Shown here: piece after piece, positions 16,750-25,500 of the stretch
Layout: the number at the start of each line of letters is the position of its first letter
How positions within the stretch are numbered: position 1 is the stretch's first letter
From: Deltaproteobacteria bacterium
GTDB lineage: Bacteria; Desulfobacterota; Syntrophia; Syntrophales; UBA5619
DNA: 34,780 bases
Direction of reading: 5' to 3'
NCBI GenBank assembly: GCA_026388365.1
Contig: JAPLJW010000340.1
Coordinates: forward strand, 1-34,780
Made by a program: the position numbers and the translations under genes
Notes under the pieces: model-generated
Databases searched by the model: none
What the model was told of the DNA's origin: nothing
The model's input: only the letters and a program-made list of their open reading frames with translations

Positions 16750-17793
16750 TCATATTGTCGCCTCAGCCAACAGTTTTATCCGGCATTCTTGCTTATGCTT
16801 CGCGCGAATTTCTCTGATCAACGGTGGAAGAATCTTCCGAAAATCGCCGACGACAGCCAGATCCGCCACCTCAAAAATAGCAGCCTTTTCATCCTTATTG
16901 ATGGCAATGATAAATTCGGAGGCGTCCATGCCCACCAAGTGATGCATCATGCCCGAAATGCCAACGCCAATGTACACGCTGGGCTTCACGATTTTCCCGC
17001 TCTGACCGATCATCCGGTCCTCAGGCGCCCAGCCCTCGTCCACCGGGGGACGCGTTGCGCCTACGGCGCCGCAGAGTAGATCCGCCAACTCCTCGATGAG
17101 CTTCCAATCCTCGGCATTTCCGATTCCCCAACCCCCCGCAACGACAACATCGGCGTGCTCGAGTGACGTGCCCTTGGGTTCCTGCATCTCGATCTTCAGA
17201 ACTTTGGGACCGGACAGGTCGATATCATCGCCCGCAGGCAGCGTCAAGATTTCCCCCTGCCTGTCGTCCATTCTTTCCTTCTTGAACACGCCCGGCATGA
17301 CCGTCGCCATGGACGGACGACTTTTTTCGCATCGTATCGTCGCGAGTACGCCTCCGCCCCAACCCGGCACCACTTGCAGAAGCCGGTCTTTTTCGTCCAG
17401 TTTGAGATCGATGCAATGGGCGGAAAGTCCCGTATTGAGCATCGCGGCAATTCGCGGCGCGAGTTCGACGCCGAGGCTCGTCGCCCCGAAAAGAAAAACA
17501 TCGGGATCCTGTTGAAGGCAGAGCTTTTTCAATACTGAGGCGTAGGGAAGAAGCCGATAAACGGCCAACCGTTCATCATCGATCACGAGGACGCGGTTCG
17601 CTCCGCAGGCGACAAGCTCGCCGGCAAGCCCTCCGATGTTCCGTCCCAGCAGCACGGCGGTAACCGATGCGGAGGTCTGTCGGGCAATCGTCGCCGCAGC
17701 CCCGACCAGTTCGAGACTTACATCGTGGAGTACACCCTGCCGCTGCTCCGCGAAAACCCAGTATGCCGCTTTTTTTTCAGGTTTTTCGTTCAT
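16750..17793 (-). CDS. etfA: Electron transfer flavoprotein alpha subunit
   Basis: This is the alpha subunit of the FAD-containing Etf heterodimer, which accepts electrons from the acyl-CoA dehydrogenase. The ATG at 17793 gives 347 aa; an in-frame TTG at 17817 is less likely. The N-terminal adenine-nucleotide alpha hydrolase-like domain covers about 1-190. The C-terminal FAD domain is plain in VVVAGGWGIG, then SGKIVKPSVYIGVGISG and MHHLVGM, followed by AINKDEKAAIFEVADLAVVGD. etfB lies 62 bases upstream and the dehydrogenase before that, so the three act together. Whether this Etf is classical or bifurcating is not settled by the visible motifs. Confidence 0.93.
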   Translation of the reverse strand: MNEKPEKKAAYWVFAEQRQGVLHDVSLELVGAAATIARQTSASVTAVLLGRNIGGLAGELVACGANRVLVIDDERLAVYRLLPYASVLKKLCLQQDPDVFLFGATSLGVELAPRIAAMLNTGLSAHCIDLKLDEKDRLLQVVPGWGGGVLATIRCEKSRPSMATVMPGVFKKERMDDRQGEILTLPAGDDIDLSGPKVLKIEMQEPKGTSLEHADVVVAGGWGIGNAEDWKLIEELADLLCGAVGATRPPVDEGWAPEDRMIGQSGKIVKPSVYIGVGISGMMHHLVGMDASEFIIAINKDEKAAIFEVADLAVVGDFRKILPPLIREIRAKHKQECRIKLLAEATI

Positions 17794-17855
17794 GGTGTTG
17801 TCCAATCCAAAACGCAAGATCCGCCGATGGCGGTTTTGCAGTGATGCCCGTAACC

Positions 17856-18653
17856 CTATACCGCTCCAAGACGGTGAAGCGCGCTAAGAAGACCCTGCAC
17901 CATCTCTTCCGGCTCGCCGGTCAGTTTTGTCCCCGACCGGCGCTTCTGTCGGATGAAAAGGTCGGCCATTGCGGTGGGCGAGCCCGCCAGGCCGATCAGC
18001 GACGGATCCAAGGCCAGATCGGCGTTCGTCCAGACGGCGAGCTCCTTCTTCTCCGCCTTCAACAGCTCCAGGAAAGAGCAGAACCTCGGCTTGTTGATAT
18101 GCTTCGTGACGGAGAGTAGAAGGGGGAATCCGGACTCGAGATGGACCCGTCCGCGCTCGATGGTCTGCACGATGCGGAGCGATCCCGCCGGATCGTATTG
18201 AATCTCTTCAACGTGCATGATATTGGGAACGCTGAGGAATTCCGCAACTTGAGAGGGGATCTGAGCGGTCGATCCGTCCAGCGTCTGATTGCCGCAAAGA
18301 ACGAGGTCGAACGCGCCGATCCGCCGGATGGCTGCGGCCAGGATCCGCGCCGTCGCCAGCGAGTCCGACCCTGCAAAGGCGCGATCGGAGAGAAGACAGG
18401 CCCGGTCCGCCCCCATGGCAAGGGCCTCCATGAGGAGGGTCTTTGCGTCTGGGGGGGCCATGGAAACGAGAACCACCTCCGCACCCGTGCAATCCTTGAG
18501 CGCAAGGGCCACTTCCAGGGCGTGCTTGTCCAGAGGATTGATGACGCTGGAAATGCCTGCCCGGATCAGGGTCTTGGTCATGGGATCCAGCGCAAGTTTG
18601 TGCCACTCCTTGGGATCGGGCACAGGCTTGATGCATACGACGATTCGTTTCAT
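17856..18653 (-). CDS. etfB: Electron transfer flavoprotein beta subunit
   Basis: This is the partner of EtfA (265 aa). It opens with MKRIVVCIKPVPDP, has the NPLDKHALEVALALKD segment, and has the loop CGNQTLDGSTAQIPSQVAEF near 135-155 that corresponds to the nucleotide-binding signature of the beta subunit. LLSVTKHINKPRF precedes the C-terminal region that normally carries the recognition loop for dehydrogenases. The start ATG is preceded by AAGAGGGG. It lies 42 bases after the acyl-CoA dehydrogenase gene. The sequence is complete and typical. Confidence 0.92.
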   Translation of the reverse strand: MKRIVVCIKPVPDPKEWHKLALDPMTKTLIRAGISSVINPLDKHALEVALALKDCTGAEVVLVSMAPPDAKTLLMEALAMGADRACLLSDRAFAGSDSLATARILAAAIRRIGAFDLVLCGNQTLDGSTAQIPSQVAEFLSVPNIMHVEEIQYDPAGSLRIVQTIERGRVHLESGFPLLLSVTKHINKPRFCSFLELLKAEKKELAVWTNADLALDPSLIGLAGSPTAMADLFIRQKRRSGTKLTGEPEEMVQGLLSALHRLGAV

Positions 18654-18695
18654 GTTTGCAAAAACCCCTCTTGATCTCCGGCTTTCATCGGAATT

Positions 18696-19841
18696 CTATT
18701 TTTTATAAGGAGCCAGAGCGGCCCGCGCGATGGCGGCCTTGGACACTTCCGCCGTGCCGCCGGCGGGAATCGTTACCATGGCGTCCCGCAACAGGCGCTG
18801 CACCTTGTATTCCTTCATGATGCCGTAGGAGCCGTGGATCTCGATCGCTTTTTTCGCGCAGTAGAGCGCCCGGTCACAGGTGTAGTACTTTGCGAGCGCC
18901 GTCTCCGTATCGCACTTCATCCCCTGGTCTTTCATCCAGCTCGCCCGGTAGCAGAGCAGTCTGCAGATCTCCAGGTCGGTATATATTTCGGCGAGATAGA
19001 ACTGGATCGCCTGCAGTGCGCTGAGCGGCTTGCCATACGCCATACGCTCGGAAGCGAATTTTGCCGCCTCCTCGAGGCACGCGTTGAGAATGCCCAGCGA
19101 TACAGACGCCATTCCCGGCCGGCCCGTTTCGCTGATGGTCTTCAGGGCAACGCTGAATCCGGCGCCCGGCGCACCGAGCAGGTGGTCGATGGGGACCTCG
19201 CAATCGTTGAATACCAGCTCGCCGGTATTCGCCCCTCGCAGCCCCACCTTGTTTTCCTTGCGCCCGACCTTTGCCCCGGGGAAATCCTTACCGACGATGA
19301 AGGCGCTGAATCCTTTTGAGCCCTCGCCGGTTTTGGCGATGACGACCCAGAAGTCCGAGGTATGGGAATTGGTGATGAAACACTTGCGCCCGTTGAGAAT
19401 CCACTTGTCCCCTTTTTGCTCCGCATGGGTCTGCATGCCCATCAGATCCGAACCTCCGGAAGGGTCGGTCACGGCCACGCATCCCATGGTTTCTCCCTGC
19501 GCAAGAGGAATCAGATATTTCTGCTTCTGCTCCTCCGTCCCGAAATCGTTGAGCGCAGCGCAGGCCATATGGTGGACCTGCATGCCCATGGGAATCGCAG
19601 CGCAGACGCGACCCAGCTCCTCTAAAACGATCATCCTCGCCAGGTAACCCAGTCCGACACCTCCATAAGCCTCAGGGGTGATGATGCCGGTGATGCCGAT
19701 CTTGGCCATGCCCTTGAGAAGCTCGACGGGAAACTCGCCCGTCTGTTCCATGGCCTCTACCTTCGGCTCGATCTCGCTTTCCGCAAAATCTCTTGCAACT
19801 TTGCGCATCAGATTCTCTCTGTCCGTCATTTTAAAATCCAT
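18696..19841 (-). CDS. Acyl-CoA dehydrogenase
   Basis: This FAD enzyme introduces the alpha-beta double bond in an acyl-CoA and passes electrons to Etf. At 381 aa it has the standard length and domain order: N-terminal helices, beta domain (CVAVTDPSGGSDLMGM near 121-136, then WILNGRKCFITNS), and C-terminal helices (SERMAYGKPLSALQ, then RDAMVTIPAGGTAEV). The start has AGGAGGT eight bases upstream. The canonical catalytic Glu of short- and medium-chain enzymes (YEGT) is replaced by Gly at about 361 (AGGT). Glu238 in ISETGRPG is a possible substitute. It is the first gene of the leftward catabolic operon, downstream of a TetR operator. Substrate chain type is unknown. Confidence 0.92.
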   Translation of the reverse strand: MDFKMTDRENLMRKVARDFAESEIEPKVEAMEQTGEFPVELLKGMAKIGITGIITPEAYGGVGLGYLARMIVLEELGRVCAAIPMGMQVHHMACAALNDFGTEEQKQKYLIPLAQGETMGCVAVTDPSGGSDLMGMQTHAEQKGDKWILNGRKCFITNSHTSDFWVVIAKTGEGSKGFSAFIVGKDFPGAKVGRKENKVGLRGANTGELVFNDCEVPIDHLLGAPGAGFSVALKTISETGRPGMASVSLGILNACLEEAAKFASERMAYGKPLSALQAIQFYLAEIYTDLEICRLLCYRASWMKDQGMKCDTETALAKYYTCDRALYCAKKAIEIHGSYGIMKEYKVQRLLRDAMVTIPAGGTAEVSKAAIARAALAPYKK

Positions 19842-19873
19842 GAATTTTACCTCCTTTATTCCTTGTATTGATA

Positions 19874-19888
19874 ATAGACCAACCGGTC
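19874..19888 (-). promoter_or_regulatory. Putative TetR operator at the catabolic operon promoter
   Basis: On the minus strand this reads GACCGGTTGGTCTAT, with the imperfect palindrome GACC-n4-GGTC. It matches the site upstream of tetR at 14 of 15 positions. It lies 33 bases before the acyl-CoA dehydrogenase start and overlaps a possible -10 (TATTAT), where binding would block transcription. Confidence 0.7.
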
Positions 19889-19964
19889 ACCCTTTTTATG
19901 ATTAAAATCTTCTCTTTATTCAGAGCCAGACGGTTCGATGCCTAACAGTCCTCTGTCTGAGCGA

Positions 19965-20576
19965 TCAGACTTTCTTCTCGATGCTTTCCAAATAATCAAT
20001 GAGCGACTTGATGTTGTTGTCGAGTTGACGGTCCGATTTGTCCATGCCATAAACGACCGACGCCCCCAGGATGCCGGAAAAAAGGATCGCGGAAACATGG
20101 CTGGTAGAGACGCCCGATCGGATTTCGCCTTTTTCCCGTGCCCGATCCAGGTATCTCTTGATCAAGGCCTTCGTTCTCCTGAATCCATCGCTGAGCTGGG
20201 AACTCAAATGGGGAAGTTGATCGTCCAATTCAACGGAAAGCGTAACAAATACGCAACCACCCGGAAAGTGGACGGCATCCTTGAGGTAGCGGTCTCTGAA
20301 ATTTGTCAAAATCTTTTTGACTTTATCGATTTGCCGATCTGCCTTGTCTAAATCGGCCAGATTTTGAATCCGCCAGACCCTCCGGGCCTCGTTCAGTACG
20401 GCGGTAAAAAGGGCTTCCTTGCTTGTAAAATGGTTGTAGAACCCCCCCTTGGATATGTTGGTAGCTTTCAGAATGTCGCTGATGGAGGTGTTGTTGAATC
20501 CCTTGAGAGAAAAGAGCTTTAACGATTCGGTGACGATCTTCTCGCGGGAATTGCTTTTTCTTGCTTCGTTGTTCAT
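19965..20576 (-). CDS. TetR/AcrR family transcriptional regulator
   Basis: This is a dimeric repressor of 203 aa. The N-terminal helix-turn-helix is clear: KIVTESLKLFSLKGFNNTSI, then SDILKATNISKGGFYNHFTSKEALF (about residues 13-57). The C-terminal helical half is the ligand-binding and dimerisation domain, with GGCVFVTLSVELDDQLPHL in the middle. Start choice: the ATG at 20576 is preferred over GTG at 20582, though neither has a strong ribosome binding site. It sits directly upstream of the acyl-CoA dehydrogenase operon on the same strand, with matching operators before both. The ligand is probably a CoA thioester or the free acid, as in fatty-acid responsive members of the family. That is inference. 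Confidence 0.92.
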   Translation of the reverse strand: MNNEARKSNSREKIVTESLKLFSLKGFNNTSISDILKATNISKGGFYNHFTSKEALFTAVLNEARRVWRIQNLADLDKADRQIDKVKKILTNFRDRYLKDAVHFPGGCVFVTLSVELDDQLPHLSSQLSDGFRRTKALIKRYLDRAREKGEIRSGVSTSHVSAILFSGILGASVVYGMDKSDRQLDNNIKSLIDYLESIEKKV

Positions 20577-20604
20577 AGGCACTTTCTTGCATTGGAACGA
20601 ATAA

Positions 20605-20622
20605 AGACCGACCAGTTGGTCT
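20605..20622 (-). promoter_or_regulatory. Putative TetR operator upstream of tetR
   Basis: The palindrome AGACC-n8-GGTCT contains GACCAGTTGGTC, one base different from the operator before the acyl-CoA dehydrogenase. It begins 2 bases after the predicted -10 element and covers the expected transcription start, suggesting autorepression. Confidence 0.7.
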
Positions 20623-20623
20623 A

Positions 20624-20652
20624 TAAATAATAAACGTCCTGCCTCTTGTCAA
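20624..20652 (-). promoter_or_regulatory. Sigma-70 promoter of tetR
   Basis: On the minus strand TTGACA (20647-20652), a 17-base spacer and TATTTA (20624-20629) form a good -35/-10 pair. The start of transcription would fall inside the operator. Confidence 0.65.
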
Positions 20653-20744
20653 GAAAAATTATTCACAATTTTGCACTACATTCACTTTTTCTCATAACCC
20701 TGTTGAAATCGTCATCCTTTTCCCCCAAAGCACATCAATGATTA

Positions 20745-20787
20745 CCAAAAACAAAGAAAAAGGGTTAACCCGTTTCTGAGCTAACCC
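20745..20787 (-). terminator. Rho-independent terminator after tRNA-Leu
   Basis: On the minus strand GGGTTAGCTC and GGGTTAACCC pair over 10 bp (two G-T pairs) around a 6-base loop. TTTTTCTTTGTTTTT follows. It lies 13 bases beyond the tRNA 3' end and would end the tpiA-secG-tRNA transcript. Confidence 0.85.
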
Positions 20788-20800
20788 TCTGTTTCTCTTA

Positions 20801-20887
20801 TGGTGCCGAAGCCGGGACTTGAACCCGGACGGATTTTGTCCACTACCCCCTCAAGATAGCGTGTCTACCAGATTCCACCACTTCGGC
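20801..20887 (-). tRNA. leuU: tRNA-Leu (anticodon GAG)
   Basis: The 87-base sequence folds as a class II tRNA. The acceptor stem is GCCGAAG/CTTCGGC with discriminator A and an encoded CCA. The D arm contains TGGTAGAC, the anticodon GAG is at 20850-20852 (complement), the variable arm is GGA-n5-TCC, and the T arm has GGTTCAAGTCCC. Its position after secG matches the secG-leuU order known in E. coli. Confidence 0.95.
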
Positions 20888-21006
20888 ATCCCCGTCCGAG
20901 CCGGCATCGCCGCTTCGCGATACCCTGCCGACGTTGCCGGGAACTTACCCGCTTCAAATGGTTTTGTCAATATCAAAAGAGCGCCGGGCCTTTGCGCGCA
21001 TACAGC

Positions 21007-21357
21007 CTATTTCGCCGTCTGCGGAGCGGCCGGGGCCTGAGGAGCCGGGGCAGGCGGTGTCGCCGGGTTCGGCGCCGGCACCGTTTTTTGCGCGATCGGT
21101 TTGGCGGCGCCTTCCATTAGCGAGCTGCCCTTGCGGGAAACCGAATACGAGAGGCTGAGCGAGGTCAACATGAAGATGATGGCGACCGCAGTCGTCATCT
21201 TTCCCAGAAAGGTTCCCGGACCGCTGCTTCCGAAGACCGTCTGGCTGGACCCTCCGAAGACCGCGCCCATGCTTGCGCCCTTCCCCGCCTGCAAGAGTAC
21301 GACGAGGATCAGAACGATACATGCGATCACATGCACAATGGTTATCAGAATCTGCAC
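21007..21357 (-). CDS. secG: Preprotein translocase subunit SecG
   Basis: This small membrane subunit of the SecYEG channel assists protein export. With the GTG start at 21357 it is 116 aa: VQILITIVHVIACIVLILVVLLQAGKG forms the first helix, then the conserved GGSSQTVFGSSGPGTFLGKMT loop, then a second helix (AVAIIFMLTSLSLSYSV). The GTG is chosen because the helix begins there and GAGG, within the end of tpiA, precedes it. The in-frame ATG at 21393 would overlap tpiA by 32 bases. The C-terminal tail is rich in Pro and Ala (PAPNPATPPAPAPQAPAAPQ), as in several proteobacterial SecG proteins. Confidence 0.92.
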   Translation of the reverse strand: MQILITIVHVIACIVLILVVLLQAGKGASMGAVFGGSSQTVFGSSGPGTFLGKMTTAVAIIFMLTSLSLSYSVSRKGSSLMEGAAKPIAQKTVPAPNPATPPAPAPQAPAAPQTAK

Positions 21358-21361
21358 TTTT

Positions 21362-22129
21362 TCATACCTCTTGAATGGTTTGATATCCGACAAGTTGGAC
21401 GAAAGAAGCGACGTCCAGGCTGGCCCCTCCGACCAGCGCCCCGTTGATGTCCGGCTGGCGCATCAGATCGACGATATTCTTCGGTGTGACGCTTCCCCCA
21501 TAGAGAATGGCGATCTCCGCCGCCCGTTCAGTTCCATACCGGCCGGCGATCCATTCCCGGATGAGCCGATGCACCTCTTCCGCCTGCGCCGGGGTGGCTG
21601 TCCTGCCGGTGCCGATCGCCCAGACCGGTTCATAGGCGATCAGGAAGCGGCTTATATCACCGGCGGTTAAATTATTCAACCCCTCTTTTAACTGCCGTTC
21701 GACAACGTTTTGCATCCGGTCCTCTTCCCGTTCCTGCAGGGTTTCCCCGATGCAGAAGATCGGCTTCAGACCTGCTGAAAGAGCGGCCCGGAGCTTCCGG
21801 TGGACGCGCTCATCCCCTTCGCCGAAAAGGGTGCGTCGCTCCGAGTGGCCGATGATCACATATTCGCAACCGGCTTCACGGATCATTTCTCCGGAAATCT
21901 CTCCGGTGAAAGCCCCTTTCTCCGCTTCATAAAGGTTCTGGGCGGCCATACGGACGGGCGATCCCCGGAGAACCTCCCGCACAGCGTGGAGCGCCGTGAA
22001 GGGCGGGGCGATGATCACCTCCGGCTCCGGCGGGGCGGCGAGGGCGTTCCGGAGGCGCGAGGCAAAATCGATCGCCTCGGCGACGGTCTTGTTCATCTTC
22101 CAGTTTCCTGCGATGACCGGACGGGCCAT
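21362..22129 (-). CDS. tpiA: Triosephosphate isomerase
   Basis: The enzyme interconverts dihydroxyacetone phosphate and glyceraldehyde 3-phosphate in the cytoplasm. The 255-aa protein has all catalytic features: GNWKMNK (substrate Asn/Lys), YVIIGHSERR (electrophilic His), the YEPVWAIGTG segment with the catalytic Glu and start of loop 6, and YGGSVTPKN (phosphate binding). The ATG at 22129 is preferred because GGAGG lies 8 bases upstream; an in-frame TTG at 22144 would fall inside that site's leader. secG begins 4 bases after the tpiA stop, so the two are cotranscribed from the promoter at 22159-22187. Confidence 0.97.
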   Translation of the reverse strand: MARPVIAGNWKMNKTVAEAIDFASRLRNALAAPPEPEVIIAPPFTALHAVREVLRGSPVRMAAQNLYEAEKGAFTGEISGEMIREAGCEYVIIGHSERRTLFGEGDERVHRKLRAALSAGLKPIFCIGETLQEREEDRMQNVVERQLKEGLNNLTAGDISRFLIAYEPVWAIGTGRTATPAQAEEVHRLIREWIAGRYGTERAAEIAILYGGSVTPKNIVDLMRQPDINGALVGGASLDVASFVQLVGYQTIQEV

Positions 22130-22158
22130 TTTTCTATCCTCCAAAGGAAAGTAAAGAG

Positions 22159-22187
22159 ATCATAGCCAGCCCGCCGATATTCGTCAA
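22159..22187 (-). promoter_or_regulatory. Sigma-70 promoter of tpiA-secG-tRNA-Leu
   Basis: On the minus strand TTGACG (22182-22187), a 17-base spacer and TATGAT (22159-22164) form a strong consensus-like promoter. Transcription would start near 22152, giving a leader of about 22 bases with the ribosome binding site. Confidence 0.75.
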
Positions 22188-22426
22188 TGTTTTTTATTTC
22201 CGAACTTCTTTGTTAATTGACGGATTTTGAAAAATATGCAACATTATAAGCCAAATTCTTGAGATCTTGAAGTATCGACAGGAAATCGAAAAGATCGAGC
22301 GCCGCTGAGGGGACGCCCGAACCGCGCGGTTCCGTCAGATCGCGGTGAGGCGTCGTGCCCGCGGTTTGACTTCCCGGACGCTATCCCTGATACAAAGCAG
22401 CCGTTCTCAGACGCAGAGGCGCCCCC
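22188..22426. other. Intergenic region between divergent tpiA and MATE genes
   Basis: No gene or RNA is recognised here. The left part is AT-rich, upstream of the tpiA promoter. A weak candidate promoter for the MATE gene is TTGACT (22366-22371), 16 bases, TGATAC (22388-22393), which would place the start of transcription about 25 bases before the ATG. Confidence 0.35.
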
Positions 22427-23782
22427 ATGACCCAGAGGCTGACCACAGAGCCCATCCCCGGCCTGATTCGCAAGATCGCTGTCCCGGCGAGCGTCGGATT
22501 CTTCTTCAACACGATGTTCAACGCCGTGGACACCTGGTACGGCGGCCGGATCTCGACCCAGGCCCTGGCCGCACTGTCGCTGTCGCTCCCCGTCTTTTTC
22601 CTGATCATTGCCACGGGAAGCGGCCTGGGCGCCGGCACTACGGCGCTGATCGCCACGGCGCTCGGCCGGGGGGATCAGAGGAAAGCGGAAGTCTTCGCCG
22701 CCCAGGGACTCTCCTTTGGCCTGTCCGTTTCCGCCGTCCTGACCCTGCTGGGGTTGGCGGCCTCGCGTCCTCTCTTCGTTTCTCTGGGCGCCTCGGGGGA
22801 GTACCTCCGCATCTGCCTTATCTACATGGAGGTCATCTTCGCCGGAACCCTTTTTTTCATCGTCAACTACATGCTCTCCGCGATCTTGAACGCCCTCGGC
22901 GACACGAAGCCTTTCCGGAACTTTCTGATCGCGGGCTGCCTTCTGAACCTGATCCTCGACCCCTGGTTCATCTACGGGGGGTTCGGCCTCCCGCCCATGC
23001 AGTTCGCGGGGATCGCCTTAGCGACGATCCTGATCCAGGCGGCGGGATGCCTCTACCTGTGCGTCAAGGTCCGGCAGACCCCGCTGATGGCAGCCTGCAG
23101 CCTGGGCCGCCTGCGCCCCCGTCTCGCCCCCTACCGGGAGATCGCCCGCCAGGGCCTGCCCGCCGCGGCGAACCTGTTCACCATTGGTCTCGGGATTTTC
23201 GTGATCACCTATTTCGTGAGCGGTTTCGGGAAGGAGGCGGTCGCCGCCTACGGAGCCGCCATGAGAATCGAGCAGATTTTGCTGCTGCCGACCATCGGGC
23301 TGAGCACGGCAACGCTGACGCTCGTGGCCCAGAACAGCGGGGCCGGCCTCTTCGCCCGGATGACCGAAACGGTCCGGACGGCGCTTTTTTACGGCGGCGC
23401 AATCGCGCTCGCAGGAACCGGGGTGCTCTTTCTGCTGGCCGAGCCCCTGATGGCCCTCTTCACGGCCGACCTGGCCGTCATCGCCCTCGGCAGATCCTAC
23501 CTGCGGATTTCCGCGTTCATTTTGTACGCGTATGTGGTATTATCGGTCGAGGTCGCCGCCCTGCAGGGCATCCGGAAGCCTCTGTTCGCCCTCTGGATCG
23601 GCCTCTGGCGTCAGATCGTCGCCCCGGCAGCCGTGTTCTGGCTGATCACGCGGATGCTCGGCGCAGGCCTTACCGGCATCTGGTGGGGGATCTTCGGGAT
23701 CACCTGGTCGGCGGCCGTGGCGGCCTGGTTCTATGCGCGGCATGAGTTTAAGAAAGCGGTCTCCCCGGAAACGGGAGAGTGA
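22427..23782 (+). CDS. MATE family efflux transporter
   Basis: This inner-membrane exporter uses a Na+ or H+ gradient to expel cationic drugs or metabolites. The 451-aa protein has about 12 helices in two similar halves. MatE segments include [20 protein letters not shown], then [20 protein letters not shown] at the N-terminus, and the matching [20 protein letters not shown] near 242-261 at the start of the second half. [14 protein letters not shown] is also typical. GC content is high. It is transcribed away from tpiA and separated by 111 bases from the ABC importer genes, so it is probably its own unit. The substrate is unknown. Confidence 0.93.
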   Translation: MTQRLTTEPIPGLIRKIAVPASVGFFFNTMFNAVDTWYGGRISTQALAALSLSLPVFFLIIATGSGLGAGTTALIATALGRGDQRKAEVFAAQGLSFGLSVSAVLTLLGLAASRPLFVSLGASGEYLRICLIYMEVIFAGTLFFIVNYMLSAILNALGDTKPFRNFLIAGCLLNLILDPWFIYGGFGLPPMQFAGIALATILIQAAGCLYLCVKVRQTPLMAACSLGRLRPRLAPYREIARQGLPAAANLFTIGLGIFVITYFVSGFGKEAVAAYGAAMRIEQILLLPTIGLSTATLTLVAQNSGAGLFARMTETVRTALFYGGAIALAGTGVLFLLAEPLMALFTADLAVIALGRSYLRISAFILYAYVVLSVEVAALQGIRKPLFALWIGLWRQIVAPAAVFWLITRMLGAGLTGIWWGIFGITWSAAVAAWFYARHEFKKAVSPETGE

Positions 23783-23893
23783 CTCGGAGATTTTTTCAAA
23801 CCCTGAACAGGGCCCGGCCCACGACCCGCAATTGCGGCGCGCGCAGATGGGCAACCCTTCGCGCAGAGAGACGCATTTCCGGAGACGTCAACA

Positions 23894-24720
23894 ATGGGTG
23901 CACCTCTTCACCAAGCTGCGGCCCTCCGCCGGTCGGCCATCATCGACTATGGGAAGTTCTTCCTGCTGGCGGGTCTCGCCGTCTGGCTGCTGACCCTGGG
24001 AACACGCTCCCTGGATTACCCCTGGCAGTGGTACCGCGTTCCCCGCTTTATCTTCTCCTCGGAGGGGGGCGTCTGGACGGCCGGACCGCTCCTCCAAGGA
24101 CTCCTGGTGACCTTGGAGATCTCCGTCCTGTCGCTTCTGTGCACCCTCGTCCTGGGTCTGACGACGGCCCTCTTCCGCCTCTCCGCCTCTTTTACCGCCC
24201 GGGCGCTGGCCCGGGGCTATCTGGAGCTCATCCGCAACACGCCGCTGCTCATCCAGATCTTCTTCGTCTATTTTGTCCTTTCACCGGTCCTGGATATCGG
24301 CGCCTTTGCTTCGGCGGTTCTGGCGCTGAGCCTTTTCGAGGGGGCCTACGCCGCGGAGATCCTCCGGGCCGGGATCGTCTCCCTTCATCGGGGACAGTGG
24401 GAGGCCGCCCACAGCCTGGGGCTGAACGCCTACGACACCTACCGCCGCGTGATCCTGCCCCAGGCCGTCCGCCGCTCCCTGCCCCCCCTGGCCGGGCAGG
24501 GGATCTCGCTGATCAAGGACTCATCCCTGGTCAGTACGATCGCCATTTACGACCTCACCATGCAGGGACAGCAGATCGTTGCGGAGACCTTCCTGGCCTT
24601 CGAGATCTGGTTCACCGTGGCGGCGATCTACCTTATCATGACCTTTGGTCTCTCGCTGGCCGTCCGGGCGTTGGAGCACCGGATGAACGGCGTCCCCTTC
24701 CGGCGGATCGGAGGTCGGCC

Positions 24721-24724
<4 letters not shown>
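23894..24724 (+). CDS. Polar amino-acid ABC transporter permease (HisM/GlnP family), first
   Basis: This is one of two membrane subunits of a polar amino-acid uptake transporter. The 276-aa protein has about five to six helices and the characteristic [20 protein letters not shown] opening. It then has [19 protein letters not shown] and the EAA loop [20 protein letters not shown] plus LPQA, which docks on the ATPase. The start ATG at 23894 is preceded by CGGAGAC. The stop overlaps the ATPase start as ATGA, giving translational coupling. The second permease lies at the end of the same operon, suggesting a heterodimeric channel. Confidence 0.93.
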
Positions 24725-25464
<740 letters not shown>

Positions 25465-25500
25465 AAAATGGAAAAACGACACAAGAGAAGGAGGCAAGTC

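Noticed and set aside
20819..21040. Small plus-strand ORF covering the tRNA
   Set aside because: The sequence is accounted for by a complete tRNA-Leu on the minus strand and the 3' end of secG.
22345..23745. 466-codon plus-strand frame overlapping the MATE gene
   Set aside because: The composition is Arg/Pro/Gly-rich and low in hydrophobics; the overlapping 451-aa frame has clear MATE motifs and helices.
23779..24720. Long open frame continuous with the ABC ATPase gene, potentially a much larger N-terminal extension
   Set aside because: It overlaps the first permease gene in a different frame, is rich in Pro/Arg/Gly as expected for GC-rich shadow frames, and the ATPase has a natural start at 24721 in an ATGA overlap.
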